A DNA stretch of 64,000 nt from G963665005 sp963665005 (GCA_963665005.2 CAXXTQ010000001.1:992001-1056000), one strand, 5' to 3'. Shown: positions 41,047 through 51,521, counted from the first letter of the stretch. The notes: generated by a model not told the origin, from the letters alone. Numbers and translations are program-made.

Positions 41047-42978
41047 ATGAACCAGGACACAAAACAAATGTATTTATGGCAGAAAAAAGCAAGAAGAAGG
41101 CTTTTTTTTAAAGACGAAAGCGCAAGGATGAGATGCATAGACTGGATTGTCATGCTTTTAGTTACTTTTGCTTACGCTGCTGCCGCGTTTATCAATCTCG
41201 GAGCAGCCGACATCCCAAAGACTTTTTATACAATGAGCAGCAAAGGCGATGAAATCGTCGTCGAATTTGAAAAACCCGAGGATATAAGCACTATAAAATA
41301 TTATACGTCTTTTGGCGCGGGCAAGCTGACTTTTTTTTATTCGCTGGACGGAGAAGGGTATACTCAGCTTCAGCAGCAAAAGATAAGCGATGAGCTTGAT
41401 GAATCGGGTAACGCTTTTATGACGCAAGTGCCGGCCGCCATAGAGCATGAAGCTACGGCTATGTATATGTGGCGTTTTATGCCAGCCGAGTTTAAGGCGA
41501 AATATGTAACAATAAGAGTTGAAGAGCCTTCCATACAAATGCTTGAGATGGGATTTTGCGACAGCAGCGGAAACCCCGTCGCTGTATTGTCGGCGAAAAA
41601 CATAGACCCGGATGCGCCGAGAGGAAACTCTCCCGCTAATATGTTTGACGAACAGCAATACGTACCCGTCTCGACAGATTATATGCGCGAGATGTATTTT
41701 GACGAGGTATATCACGCAAGGACGGCTTACGAGCAGATAGAACACATGAATCCGTACGAGATAACACATCCTCCGCTCGGAAAAACGATAATAGGAATAG
41801 GAATACGCCTTTTTGGAATGAATCCTTTCGGATGGCGTTTTGCCGGCACTTTGTTCGGAGTGCTTATGCTTCCGCTTATGTACATTTTCGCCAAACGGAT
41901 TCTTAAAAAAACTCTTTACGCTTTTATACCCACATTTTTATTTGCAGTGGATTTTATGCATTTTACACAGACGCGTATTGCGACGATAGACAGCTACAGC
42001 GTATTTTTTATAATGCTCATGTATCTGTTTATGTATATTTACACAGAGCAGAATTTTAACCGCCAGAGCCTTTCAAAATCGCTCGTTCCGCTTGCGTTTT
42101 GCGGAATCGCTTTCGGGCTTGGAGCCGCGACGAAATGGCTTTGCCTTTATGCAGGGTTAGGCCTTGCGGTAATATTCTTTCGGCAGATGTTTCTTCGTTA
42201 CCGTGAATACTCATACGTGACAGGATTGCTTTCTGACAAAGAAACACGCGAATCTATGGATGAGGATAAACGTGCGTTTTTTGAAGATATAGAGCAGAAC
42301 TATATAAGCAAAACGCTTATTACGCTTTTGGTTTGTGTACTGTTTTTTGTAATCATTCCTCTTATTATTTATTATCTTGCTTACATACCTTATATGAAAG
42401 CAGCCGAAAACCCTTATGATTTTGCGGCTATACTTGCTAATCAGGAATACATGTATAATTATCACAGTACGCTTAATCCGGATCATGTGCATCCGTTTGC
42501 TTCCGAATGGTATAAATGGCCCATCAATTTAAGGCCTGTGTTCTTCTATCAGGGGCAGGGATACCCCGGCGAATACCTTTCGGGAATATCAACCATGGGC
42601 AACCCCGCCGTTTGGTGGGGAGGGCTCGCCAGCATAATCGCGCTGATTGTGCTGCGTATCCGCCAGGGTAGGCTTGGTAAAAAAACGCTTTTTTTAAGCA
42701 TTGCAGCGCTCTCGCAGTTTCTGCCCTGGGTGATAATACCCAGAGAAACGTATATATACCATTATTTCGCTACGGTGCCTTTTCTCATACTTCTTATGGG
42801 AATACTCGCCAAAATTTTGATAGAAAAAACGAAACGCGGTAAAAAAGCGGTGTTTATTTTCCTTGGCGTATGCTTGCTGCTGTTCGCAATGTTTTATCCC
42901 GTAATTTCCGGAACGCCGGTTCTGCGGGCGTATTCAGATACCTTCCTACGATGGCTGCCTACCTGGCCGTTTTATTAG
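41047..42978 (+). CDS. PMT-family (GT39) dolichyl/polyprenyl-phosphate mannosyltransferase
   Basis: 643 residues, GT-C fold with about ten membrane segments. The catalytic Asp-Glu pair is in MYFDEVYHARTAYE (about residue 217), followed by THPPLGK. Unusual: some 135 extracytoplasmic residues (about 55-190), with a discoidin-like beta pattern (ISTIKYYTSFGAGKL), lie between membrane segment 1 and the catalytic loop. PMT proteins transfer mannose from polyprenyl phosphate to Ser/Thr. The protein or polymer acceptor is unknown. Sits between the Gpi18-like gene and GtrA. Confidence 0.82.
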   Translation: MNQDTKQMYLWQKKARRRLFFKDESARMRCIDWIVMLLVTFAYAAAAFINLGAADIPKTFYTMSSKGDEIVVEFEKPEDISTIKYYTSFGAGKLTFFYSLDGEGYTQLQQQKISDELDESGNAFMTQVPAAIEHEATAMYMWRFMPAEFKAKYVTIRVEEPSIQMLEMGFCDSSGNPVAVLSAKNIDPDAPRGNSPANMFDEQQYVPVSTDYMREMYFDEVYHARTAYEQIEHMNPYEITHPPLGKTIIGIGIRLFGMNPFGWRFAGTLFGVLMLPLMYIFAKRILKKTLYAFIPTFLFAVDFMHFTQTRIATIDSYSVFFIMLMYLFMYIYTEQNFNRQSLSKSLVPLAFCGIAFGLGAATKWLCLYAGLGLAVIFFRQMFLRYREYSYVTGLLSDKETRESMDEDKRAFFEDIEQNYISKTLITLLVCVLFFVIIPLIIYYLAYIPYMKAAENPYDFAAILANQEYMYNYHSTLNPDHVHPFASEWYKWPINLRPVFFYQGQGYPGEYLSGISTMGNPAVWWGGLASIIALIVLRIRQGRLGKKTLFLSIAALSQFLPWVIIPRETYIYHYFATVPFLILLMGILAKILIEKTKRGKKAVFIFLGVCLLLFAMFYPVISGTPVLRAYSDTFLRWLPTWPFY

Positions 42979-42990
42979 GCGGTGGATGAA

Positions 42991-43464
42991 ATGTTGAGCA
43001 AACTCAAAGCTTTTTTATTAAAACACAAAAAAAACCTCGGGCATTTCTTCAAATTTCAGGTAGTCGGAATAATCAATTTCTTTGTCGATTTCGGTATATT
43101 GTCGCTTTTGAACCTTGTGCTTGGAATGCCGATTGTCCTCTCGAATATTATCTCTTACAGCTGCGGCGTTGTAAACAGCTTTTTGTTAAACCGCTACTGG
43201 ACTTTTAAAATAAAAAGAAAATTTTTATCAGCGCATTTTGTAAAATTCATTTTTGTCAATCTTATATCGCTTGGCGTAAACACACTGGCAATGTATATTT
43301 TAGCTGATTTATATTTGTTTCCTAATATATGGGCGAAGCTTATAGCTACGGCTTTTTCGTTTACCGTAAACTTTGCGGGAAACAAGCTGCTGGTATTCGC
43401 CGACGACTCGAAGAATAAAGAACCAGCCAAAGAGAAAAAAGAAACAGACAAGAAACAAAAGTAA
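42991..43464 (+). CDS. GtrA family protein
   Basis: Four-helix membrane protein thought to flip or help transfer polyprenyl-linked sugars. Seen: FKFQVVGIINFFVDFGILSL and YSCGVVNSFLLNRYWTF, classic GtrA. About 157 residues, with a Lys/Glu-rich C-terminal tail. The ATG at 42991 follows GGTGG; a GTG at 42982 is possible. Third member of the glycosyltransferase set. Confidence 0.87.
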   Translation: MLSKLKAFLLKHKKNLGHFFKFQVVGIINFFVDFGILSLLNLVLGMPIVLSNIISYSCGVVNSFLLNRYWTFKIKRKFLSAHFVKFIFVNLISLGVNTLAMYILADLYLFPNIWAKLIATAFSFTVNFAGNKLLVFADDSKNKEPAKEKKETDKKQK

Positions 43465-43473
43465 GCGAGGTGC

Positions 43474-45000
43474 ATGGTGCTATCTAAGATAATCAGCTTC
43501 GGGCTTCAGGGTCTTCATGGTTATCCGGTTTTTGTAGAAACGGACATTGCGAACGGTATGCCGGCGTACGAGACGGTAGGGCTACCGGGTGCCGCCGTGC
43601 GCGAGTCTAAAGAAAGAGTACGCTCTGCTATAAAAAACTCGGGATTTGATTATCCGCAGCAAAGAATTACCATTAACCTTGCGCCTGCGGATACAAAAAA
43701 GCAAGGGCCCATATACGACCTTGCCATAGCTATAGGCTTGCTTTGCGCAAGCGGACAGACGGGCGAGCCGGACGGCAAAAGCGTCTTTTTAGGGGAGCTT
43801 TCTCTCGGGGGGCGCCTTCGAAGCATAACGGGAGCTCTGCCCATGGCTATATCTGCGGGGCAAGCGGGGTACGAAAAGCTTTTTATTCCCGCAGACAACG
43901 CAAAGGAAGCAAGCTATATAAAAGGGCTCAGCGTATACCCCGTAGAAGATTTAGCGCAGATCGCAGCGCATCTTAGCGGCGAAAAAGCAATTGCGCCGTG
44001 CGAAACAAGAGAGTTTCGGCCGAGGGCAGACGAAATATGTAAGAATGATATGTCTTATATAAAAGGGCAGCAACACGCCAAAAGAGCGCTGGAGATCGCC
44101 GCGGCAGGAGGGCATAATCTGTTGTTTATCGGCCCTCCCGGTTCGGGAAAGACTATGCTCGCACGCGCCGTGCCGGGAATACTGCCCGATATGAGTTTTG
44201 ATGAATCGATAGAGATATCTAAAATACAATCGGTCTGCGGAGAAAACAGCGAAGAAGGAATAGCGGCTGTGCGTCCGTTTCGCAGCCCGCACCATACGCT
44301 TTCAACGGCGGCGCTGACGGGCGGCGGGCTGAAAATCATGCCGGGCGAGATAAGCCTTGCGCACGGAGGAGTGCTCTTTTTAGATGAACTTGCCGAGTTT
44401 AAACGAGACGCGCTCGAGGCATTGCGCCAGCCGCTTGAAGACAAAGTTATAAGCATAGCCCGCGCAAACGCAAAAGTTACGTATCCTGCGGGAGTTATGC
44501 TCATAGCGTCCATGAACCCGTGCCCGTGCGGAAACTTTGGAAGCAGCGAAAAACAGTGCAGGTGTACGCCGCGCGAGATAAGGCGGTACCTTAATAAAAT
44601 AAGCGGGCCGCTTCTCGACCGTATTGATATACATATAGCGATGGACGAAATCTCGTACGAAGAGCTTACGGGGCAGGCAGAGGGCGAAACTTCAAAGCAG
44701 ATAAGAAAGCGTGTTAACGCCGCAAGACAAATACAGCAGGACAGATACAGGGCAAACGGCCTTTACAGTAACGCAGAGCTTACTAACGAGCTTTTGGACA
44801 TTCACTGCCTCATGACAAAAGACAGTGAAAAAATTCTTGAGGCGGCTTATAATTCGTTTGGGCTGAGCGCACGTGCGATGACCAGAGTGAAAAAAGTTGC
44901 AAGGACTATCGCAGATTTAGACGGCGCGGCAAATATTGAGCAAAAACATTTGGCGGAAGCTATACAATACAGAACTATGCATTCAAAATACTGGGGATAA
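43474..45000 (+). CDS. comM: YifB/ComM family Mg chelatase-like AAA+ ATPase
   Basis: AAA+ helicase-like ATPase that in Gram-negative relatives helps branch migration during natural transformation. Seen: N-terminal GLQGLHGYPVFVETDIANGM, Walker A GPPGSGKTM, Walker B ISLAHGGVLFLDELAEF and the Cys-rich CPCGN..CRC insert. 508 residues is normal. GAGG precedes the ATG. Immediately followed by dprA, supporting a DNA-uptake or recombination context. Confidence 0.92.
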   Translation: MVLSKIISFGLQGLHGYPVFVETDIANGMPAYETVGLPGAAVRESKERVRSAIKNSGFDYPQQRITINLAPADTKKQGPIYDLAIAIGLLCASGQTGEPDGKSVFLGELSLGGRLRSITGALPMAISAGQAGYEKLFIPADNAKEASYIKGLSVYPVEDLAQIAAHLSGEKAIAPCETREFRPRADEICKNDMSYIKGQQHAKRALEIAAAGGHNLLFIGPPGSGKTMLARAVPGILPDMSFDESIEISKIQSVCGENSEEGIAAVRPFRSPHHTLSTAALTGGGLKIMPGEISLAHGGVLFLDELAEFKRDALEALRQPLEDKVISIARANAKVTYPAGVMLIASMNPCPCGNFGSSEKQCRCTPREIRRYLNKISGPLLDRIDIHIAMDEISYEELTGQAEGETSKQIRKRVNAARQIQQDRYRANGLYSNAELTNELLDIHCLMTKDSEKILEAAYNSFGLSARAMTRVKKVARTIADLDGAANIEQKHLAEAIQYRTMHSKYWG

Positions 45001-45003
45001 TAT

Positions 45004-46107
45004 ATGAAAGAGTACAGCAAACAGAAAAAATACTGGGTATGGCTTGCGTCTGTAAAAGAAGTTACGCCCAAGCTTTTTTATATTATAATGAAAGAGTTTT
45101 TGGATGCAGAGAGTTTTTTTGATGCTGTATTCAAAAATTCTAAATCGCTCGAGATGATTCCCGCAAAAGCTTTGAAAGCTATAAAAGCGGCGTGCTCAAA
45201 GCAGTATATCGCAGAGCTTTTATGCGAACTATCTTCAAAAGGAATATATGCGATAACGCGGCTTTGCGATGATTACCCCAAAGAATTGGCTAAAATACCG
45301 TATCCGCCGCCCGTGCTGTATGTTAAAGGCTCTCTTTCGGGAATAGATAAAGCTATAAGCATTGTGGGCACAAGAAAGTGCACGCGCAAAGGCTTCGAGC
45401 TTACAAAACAAATAGCGAGGCAGGCGGCAGGCGGGGGAATGTGCATTGTATCGGGAATGGCAAGAGGTATTGATACGGCGGCACATATGGGCGCGATGGA
45501 AGCTGATTCGCCTACTATAGCTATTCTAGGGTGCGGAGTTGATGTTGTTTATCCGCCTGAGAGCGAAGAGATTTACAGCAAGGCCATAGAAAACGGAGCG
45601 GTCGTATCAGAGCTTGCGCCGGGGACCGAACCGCTGGCGGCAAACTTTCCGGCGAGAAACCGTATAATTACAGGATTTTCGCGCGGTACGCTTGTAGTTG
45701 AATCGGAGCTTCAGGGAGGAACGGCGATATCCGCGTCTATGGCGGCTGCATATGCAAGGGATGTTTTCGCTGTGCCCGGGCCGCCTTATTTAAAGACATC
45801 CGAGCTGCCCAATTTGCTTATAAAACAGGGCGCGGTGCCTGTGCAGTGCGGCGACGATATTTTAGAGTATTATGGATATATTGATAAAAAATTTACAAAT
45901 AATTCGTGTAAATCAAGCAAAAATGTACAATTACAGCTTGATTTTTTACAGCGGCAAATATATAATTTGCTGTTGCAGGGTGATATGAGCGCGGAATTTC
46001 TCAGTCAGAGCATACAATATCCGCAAAATGAGATAAACACAGCGCTTACCATGATGGAGCTTTCGGCGATCATAAAGAGGCTGCCGGGCGGTAAATACGG
46101 CGTATAA
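45004..46107 (+). CDS. dprA: DNA processing protein DprA
   Basis: Loads RecA on incoming single-stranded DNA. Seen: YPKELAKIPYPPPVLYVKG, the Rossmann-like core SIVGTRKCTRKG with SGMARGIDTAAHMGAM, and a C-terminal winged region. 367 residues. Directly downstream of comM and upstream of topA, the Firmicute smf-topA order. Confidence 0.95.
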   Translation: MKEYSKQKKYWVWLASVKEVTPKLFYIIMKEFLDAESFFDAVFKNSKSLEMIPAKALKAIKAACSKQYIAELLCELSSKGIYAITRLCDDYPKELAKIPYPPPVLYVKGSLSGIDKAISIVGTRKCTRKGFELTKQIARQAAGGGMCIVSGMARGIDTAAHMGAMEADSPTIAILGCGVDVVYPPESEEIYSKAIENGAVVSELAPGTEPLAANFPARNRIITGFSRGTLVVESELQGGTAISASMAAAYARDVFAVPGPPYLKTSELPNLLIKQGAVPVQCGDDILEYYGYIDKKFTNNSCKSSKNVQLQLDFLQRQIYNLLLQGDMSAEFLSQSIQYPQNEINTALTMMELSAIIKRLPGGKYGV

Positions 46108-46127
46108 TACTAAGTTTGGAGATAATA

Positions 46128-48263
46128 ATGGCAAATTCGAATAGCACAGCGAAGAAAAAGGCAAAAAAGAAAAATTACGATTTGGTGATTGTTGAGTCTC
46201 CCGCAAAGGCTAAGACGATAAATAAGTTTTTGGGCGCGGGCTATAAAGTCCAGGCTTCTAACGGGCATGTAAGAGACTTGCCTAAAAGCTCGCTCGGTGT
46301 AGATATAGAAAATGATTTTGAACCAAAGTATATACAGATTCGGGGTAAAACGGACGTTGTAAAAGCGATGAAAAGTGCAGCTGCCGGTGCTTCAAATATC
46401 TATCTTGCCACAGACCCCGACAGAGAAGGCGAGGCTATTTCTTGGCATATCGCTAATATGCTCGGCGTAGACGATAAGGAAGTCAGCCGTATAGAGTTTA
46501 ACGAGATAACTAAAAAAGCTGTTACAGGCGCGATAAGCCATCCGAGAAAGATAGACTTTGACCTTGTTGACGCCCAGCAGGCAAGGCGTGTGCTAGACAG
46601 GCTTGTGGGGTATAAATTAAGCCCGCTGTTATGGCGCAAAGTTAAAAAAGGGCTAAGCGCCGGGCGCGTACAATCAGTCGCAGTAAGAATAATATGCGAC
46701 AAGGAAGACGAGATAAACGCTTTTGTTCCCGAAGAGTTTTGGACGATTACCGCGCTTTTATCGGACAGCGCGAAAAGCCAGGAGTTTGAAGCAAAGTTTT
46801 TCGGCAAAGACGGCAAAAAATTAAAGGTTGAAAATAAAGAACAGGCGGATGAGATTTTAGGCGCGGTAAAAGGCCAGAATTATGTAATAGACAGCATAAA
46901 AAAAGGTACAAAGAAAAAGAACGCTGCGCCGCCGTTTACCACAAGCTATCTTCAGCAGTCTGCCTCGGGAACGCTCGGGTTTACCGCAAAGCGCACGATG
47001 CTTATAGCGCAGCAGCTTTACGAAGGCGTTGAGATAAAAGGCGAAGGCTCCATAGGCCTTGTTACATATATAAGGACGGACTCTACGAGAGTATCCGACG
47101 AGGCGATGGCTTCGGTCAGAGAGCATATTACGCAAAAGTACGGCAAAGAGTATCTGCCCGAAAAGCCTAACGTTTTTAAAAAAGCAAAAAAAGCGCAGGA
47201 CGCGCACGAAGCTATACGGCCGACGCATATGGACCATACTCCCGAGTCTTTAAAAGACGCGCTTACCAAAGACCAGTATAAGCTGTATAAACTTATATAC
47301 AACCGGTTTGTTGCAAGCCAGATGACTCCTTCGGTATTCGAAACTATGTCTGTAGAGATATTGTCGGGAGGGTATACCTTTAAAGCTTCCGGTTCAAGGA
47401 TGGTATTTAAAGGATATACTGCAGCGTATAAAAGAGATGAAGACGAAACAAAGGACAATATTTTGCCTGAGCTTTTCGAAGGCGAAGTTTGCCCGCTGTT
47501 ATCTTTAGACCCAAAACAGAATTTTACGCAGCCGCCGAACAGGTATAACGAAGCGACGCTTGTACGCGCTCTCGAAGAAAAGGGTATCGGGCGGCCGAGT
47601 ACATACGCGCCTATAATTTCTACTATACAGGACAGAAAATATATCGAAAAAGAAGGGCGCGCGTTAAAACCGACCGAGCTTGGCGGTATTGTAAATAACT
47701 TGATGAAAGAAAACTTTTCGAATATCGTTGATGTTGAATTTACCGCAGAGCTTGAAAACAAACTCGACGATATAGAAAACGGCGGGAAACAGTGGAAAAA
47801 GCTCCTCAGCGATTTTTATGTACCGTTTGAAAAAACGCTTGATTACGCCGATAAAAATGTAGAGCGCGTTGTGTTGCCTGTAAAAGAATCTGATGTAATC
47901 TGTGAAAAGTGCGGCAAAACAATGGTTTATAAAGACGGAAGGTTTGGACAGTTTCTTGCATGCCCGGGTTACCCCGAGTGCAAGAACACAAAAGCTATAG
48001 TAAAATATATTGATACGCCCTGCCCGAAATGCGGCAAGCGTATAGTTGAGAAGAAGTCTACAAAAACAAAGAAGATTTTTTACGGCTGTGAAGGTTATCC
48101 CGAATGCGATTTCGTTTCGTGGGATATGCCTATCGCCGAAAAATGCGAAGAATGTAATTCTATGATGGTGCTAAGGCGTCTTTCTAACGGCAAGAGCTAT
48201 AAAAAATGCTCTAACCCCGAGTGCGTGAAAAACCAGCGAAAAAAGGCAGATGAAAAGCAGTAG
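46128..48263 (+). CDS. topA: DNA topoisomerase I
   Basis: Relaxes negative supercoils. Seen: Toprim VIVESPAKAKTINKFLG, the catalytic GLVTYIRTDSTR with the active Tyr, and three C-terminal zinc ribbons with Cys pairs (CEKC, CPKC, CEEC). 711 residues from the ATG at 46128, which follows GGAG; an in-frame TTG at 46116 would add four residues. It overlaps trmFO by 14 bases. Confidence 0.96.
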   Translation: MANSNSTAKKKAKKKNYDLVIVESPAKAKTINKFLGAGYKVQASNGHVRDLPKSSLGVDIENDFEPKYIQIRGKTDVVKAMKSAAAGASNIYLATDPDREGEAISWHIANMLGVDDKEVSRIEFNEITKKAVTGAISHPRKIDFDLVDAQQARRVLDRLVGYKLSPLLWRKVKKGLSAGRVQSVAVRIICDKEDEINAFVPEEFWTITALLSDSAKSQEFEAKFFGKDGKKLKVENKEQADEILGAVKGQNYVIDSIKKGTKKKNAAPPFTTSYLQQSASGTLGFTAKRTMLIAQQLYEGVEIKGEGSIGLVTYIRTDSTRVSDEAMASVREHITQKYGKEYLPEKPNVFKKAKKAQDAHEAIRPTHMDHTPESLKDALTKDQYKLYKLIYNRFVASQMTPSVFETMSVEILSGGYTFKASGSRMVFKGYTAAYKRDEDETKDNILPELFEGEVCPLLSLDPKQNFTQPPNRYNEATLVRALEEKGIGRPSTYAPIISTIQDRKYIEKEGRALKPTELGGIVNNLMKENFSNIVDVEFTAELENKLDDIENGGKQWKKLLSDFYVPFEKTLDYADKNVERVVLPVKESDVICEKCGKTMVYKDGRFGQFLACPGYPECKNTKAIVKYIDTPCPKCGKRIVEKKSTKTKKIFYGCEGYPECDFVSWDMPIAEKCEECNSMMVLRRLSNGKSYKKCSNPECVKNQRKKADEKQ

Positions 48264-49557
48264 CGCCTCGGTCATAGGAGCCGGGCTTGCCGGATGCGAG
48301 GCGGCATATCAAATAGCAAAGCGCGGAATCGATGTAACGCTTTATGAGAGCAAGCCGCATTATTTATCTGACGTGCATAAATCTGACAATTTTGCCGAGC
48401 TCGTGTGTTCTAATTCTTTTAGGGCGCAGGGGCTCTATAACGCTGTCGGCCTTTTAAAGCAGGAAATGCGGGAAATCGGGTCGATTATTATGGAGGCAGC
48501 GGACGCAACGAGCGTACCTGCAGGCGGTGCGCTTGCGGTTGACAGAAATAAATTTTCGCAGTACATCACCGATAGGATAACACAACATGAACATATCAAA
48601 GTTGTTCGGGAGCGTGTAGACAGCCTGCCCGAAAGCGGTATTGTTATTGCGGCAGCGGGCCCGCTTGTTTCGGGGCGGCTCGCGCAAAGCATCTCAGAGG
48701 CGGCGGGAGGTATGCTGTCGTTTTTTGATGCGGCATCGCCCATAGTTACGGCAGAATCTATCGATATGGGCAAAGCGTTTTTTGCTTCGAGGTACGATAA
48801 AGGCAGCGATTATATTAACTGTGCAATGAACGAAGCCGAGTACCGCGAATTTTATGAGGCTCTTATAAACGCAGAGATGGCGCAGCTAAAAGGCTTCGAA
48901 GACAAAAAAGTTTTCGAAGGATGCATGCCTGTAGAGACAATGGCGAAACGGGGGTATAAGACGCTTTGCTTCGGGCCGCTAAAGCCAAAAGGCATAGTTT
49001 ACCCGAATACTGATAAAATGCCGTTCGCGGTAGTGCAGCTTAGGCGCGAAGATGAGCAGGGAAGGCTCTGGGGAATGGTCGGGTTCCAGACGCATTTGAA
49101 ATTCGGCGAGCAAAGAAGAGTATTTTCCATGATTCCGGGGCTTGAGAACGCCGAGTTTGTGCGATACGGAGTAATGCATAAAAATACTTACATAAAAAGC
49201 CCGCAGGTATTAAACGAATACTACGAAATGAAAAAGCGGACAGGTTTGTTCTTTGCGGGGCAGATAACCGGAGTGGAAGGATATCTTGAAAGCGCGTCTT
49301 CGGGCATGCTCGCGGGGATATTTGCGGCGTGTGATATACTTGCTAAAAAGCGGCCGGATTTTAGCCGAGATACGGCATGCGGAGCGCTCGCTAAATATAT
49401 TTGCGGATATTCGGGCAGCGATTTTCAGCCAATGAATATTAATTTTGGTATAATGAATACAATAGATATTAGAGCGAACAAAAGAGACAAAAAACTGGCA
49501 GTTTCAAATCGGGCTTTGAAAGAGATTGAAAGAATAAAAGAAAGTTTAGATAACTGA
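48250..49557 (+). CDS. trmFO: methylenetetrahydrofolate--tRNA-(uracil-5-)-methyltransferase
   Basis: FAD/folate-dependent enzyme making m5U54 in tRNA. Seen: SVIGAGLAGCEAAYQIA (dinucleotide fold), SDNFAELVCSNSFRAQ and the C-terminal YLESASSGMLAGIFAA. 435 residues is normal. It begins inside topA, as in many Firmicutes. hslV follows at a 49-base gap, without a codV/xerC gene between. Confidence 0.96.
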   Translation: MKSSSASVIGAGLAGCEAAYQIAKRGIDVTLYESKPHYLSDVHKSDNFAELVCSNSFRAQGLYNAVGLLKQEMREIGSIIMEAADATSVPAGGALAVDRNKFSQYITDRITQHEHIKVVRERVDSLPESGIVIAAAGPLVSGRLAQSISEAAGGMLSFFDAASPIVTAESIDMGKAFFASRYDKGSDYINCAMNEAEYREFYEALINAEMAQLKGFEDKKVFEGCMPVETMAKRGYKTLCFGPLKPKGIVYPNTDKMPFAVVQLRREDEQGRLWGMVGFQTHLKFGEQRRVFSMIPGLENAEFVRYGVMHKNTYIKSPQVLNEYYEMKKRTGLFFAGQITGVEGYLESASSGMLAGIFAACDILAKKRPDFSRDTACGALAKYICGYSGSDFQPMNINFGIMNTIDIRANKRDKKLAVSNRALKEIERIKESLDN

Positions 49558-49606
49558 TTAAAAGAATGATACGGATATGAAGAGGTAAAGAACGGAGGAT
49601 TTCACG

Positions 49607-50140
49607 ATGAAAATGGACGGAACGACGATAGTCGCGGTAAGAAAAAACGGAAAGTGTGCGGTGGCGGGCGACGGGCAGGTAACCGTCGGGCAAAACACCA
49701 TAATGAAACACAAAGCGATAAAGGTGCGGCGGCTTTTTGATGATAAGGTCGTTATAGGGTTCGCGGGTTCTGTGGCAGATGCTTTTACGCTCTCCGAGCG
49801 GTTTGAGGCAAAGCTTGAGCAGTACGGCGGAAGCCTTCAAAGAGCGGCGGTAGAGCTTGCTCAGGAGTGGCGCAGCGATAAGATGTTAAGAAAACTCGAA
49901 GCTATGCTTATAGCTGCTGATAAAGATGAGCTTTTATTAGTCTCGGGAAGCGGAGAGGTAATAACACCCGACGATGATATAGTGGCGATAGGCTCGGGCG
50001 GAAGCTACGCTCTTGCAGCGGCAAAAGCGCTCTCGGAAAACACCGACCTTAGCGCTCTTGAGATTGTAAAAAAGGCTATAACGATAGCGGGCAGTATATG
50101 CGTTTTTACCAATAACAGCATAACTGTGGAGGAGGTATAA
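49607..50140 (+). CDS. hslV: ATP-dependent protease subunit HslV
   Basis: Proteasome-like peptidase. Seen: GTTIVAVRKNGKCAVAGDGQVT with the catalytic N-terminal Thr expected after processing of about five residues, and IGFAGSVADAF. 177 residues. GGAGG is 8 bases before the ATG. It ends one base before hslU. Confidence 0.95.
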   Translation: MKMDGTTIVAVRKNGKCAVAGDGQVTVGQNTIMKHKAIKVRRLFDDKVVIGFAGSVADAFTLSERFEAKLEQYGGSLQRAAVELAQEWRSDKMLRKLEAMLIAADKDELLLVSGSGEVITPDDDIVAIGSGGSYALAAAKALSENTDLSALEIVKKAITIAGSICVFTNNSITVEEV

Positions 50141-50141
50141 C

Positions 50142-51521
50142 ATGTCTGAACTAACTCCGAAAGAAATAGTCAAAGAATTAGATAAATATATAATAGGGCA
50201 GGACAAAGCAAAAAAAGCCGTAGCCATTGCACTTCGCAACCGATACAGGCGCAACATGCTCGGCAAAGAGATGCAGGACGAGATAACGCCCAAGAATATT
50301 ATAATGGTCGGCCCGACGGGCGTCGGCAAAACAGAGATTGCCAGGCGGCTTTCCAAGCTTATGAAAGCGCCGTTTATAAAAGTTGAAGCGACTAAGTTTA
50401 CAGAAGTCGGTTACGTCGGCAGAGATGTAGAATCTATGATACGCGACCTTGTCGAAGCGTCCATACGCATGGTAAAAGCATCGAGACACGAAACGGTTTT
50501 GGAAAAAGCGCAGAGAATGGCTGAAGAACGGCTTGTCGATATATTAGCGCCCCTTCATAAAAAAGCGCAGGCGTCGGCTAATCCGTTTCAGGCGCTGCTC
50601 GGACAGGGGCAGAGTGCGCCTGCCGAATCGACTGAAGAAAAGCAGCAGCGCATGACAAAAAGGCAGGAGACTGTCGCCGCGCTAAAGGCAGGGCGGCTCG
50701 AAGATATGCTTATTGAAGTAGAGGTTGAAGACAATTCTTCTATCGGCATAGAGATAGCGGGAATGGGAAGCGATATAAACATAGGCGAAATGTTTTCGGG
50801 AATTTTGCCAAAAAAGACAAAGAAGAGAAAAGTATCGGTCAGCGAAGCGAGAAAGATTTTTACGCAGCAAGAAGCGGATAAGCTTATAGACATGGACGAA
50901 GTCATAAGCACGGCAATAGAGCGCGCAGAACAGGACGGCATTATCTTTCTTGACGAGATAGACAAAGTCGCCGGAAAGAGCATGGGGCAGGGCCCCGATA
51001 TCTCAAGAGAAGGCGTACAGCGCGATATACTTCCCATAGTAGAGGGCAGCACTGTCGTTACAAAATACGGCCCGGTTAAAACGGATTTTATGCTTTTTAT
51101 TGCGGCGGGCGCTTTTCATACAGCTAAGGTAACAGACCTTATACCCGAGCTTCAGGGAAGGTTTCCTATTAAGGTAGAGCTCAAAAACCTAACGAACAAA
51201 GACTTAGAGCTGATATTGACGCAGCCAAAGAACGCGCTTATAAAGCAGTATCAGGCGCTGCTCGAGGCTGATAATGTACGGCTGGTTTTCAAAAAAGACG
51301 CAATAGAAGCAATTGCTAAATACGCGGCGGTAGTAAACGAATCGACAGAGAATATAGGCGCGAGAAGGCTGCATACCGTTATCGAAAATTTGCTTGAAGA
51401 TATATCGTATAACGCGGGCGGAGATTATCCTTTAATGGATGTCGAGATAGACGCAGCATACGTCAAAGAGCATTTAAAAGAGCGTTTGAAAGACAACGAT
51501 CTGCAAAAATACATACTGTAG
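50142..51521 (+). CDS. hslU: ATP-dependent protease ATPase subunit HslU
   Basis: AAA+ unfoldase partner of HslV. Seen: Walker A GPTGVGKTE, Walker B GIIFLDEIDKVAG, the I-domain region (about 105-240), and sensor-2 ENIGARRLHTVIENLLE. 459 residues. GGAGG lies in the hslV end. No codY follows, unlike Bacillus; a sugar nucleotidyltransferase comes next. Confidence 0.96.
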   Translation: MSELTPKEIVKELDKYIIGQDKAKKAVAIALRNRYRRNMLGKEMQDEITPKNIIMVGPTGVGKTEIARRLSKLMKAPFIKVEATKFTEVGYVGRDVESMIRDLVEASIRMVKASRHETVLEKAQRMAEERLVDILAPLHKKAQASANPFQALLGQGQSAPAESTEEKQQRMTKRQETVAALKAGRLEDMLIEVEVEDNSSIGIEIAGMGSDINIGEMFSGILPKKTKKRKVSVSEARKIFTQQEADKLIDMDEVISTAIERAEQDGIIFLDEIDKVAGKSMGQGPDISREGVQRDILPIVEGSTVVTKYGPVKTDFMLFIAAGAFHTAKVTDLIPELQGRFPIKVELKNLTNKDLELILTQPKNALIKQYQALLEADNVRLVFKKDAIEAIAKYAAVVNESTENIGARRLHTVIENLLEDISYNAGGDYPLMDVEIDAAYVKEHLKERLKDNDLQKYIL

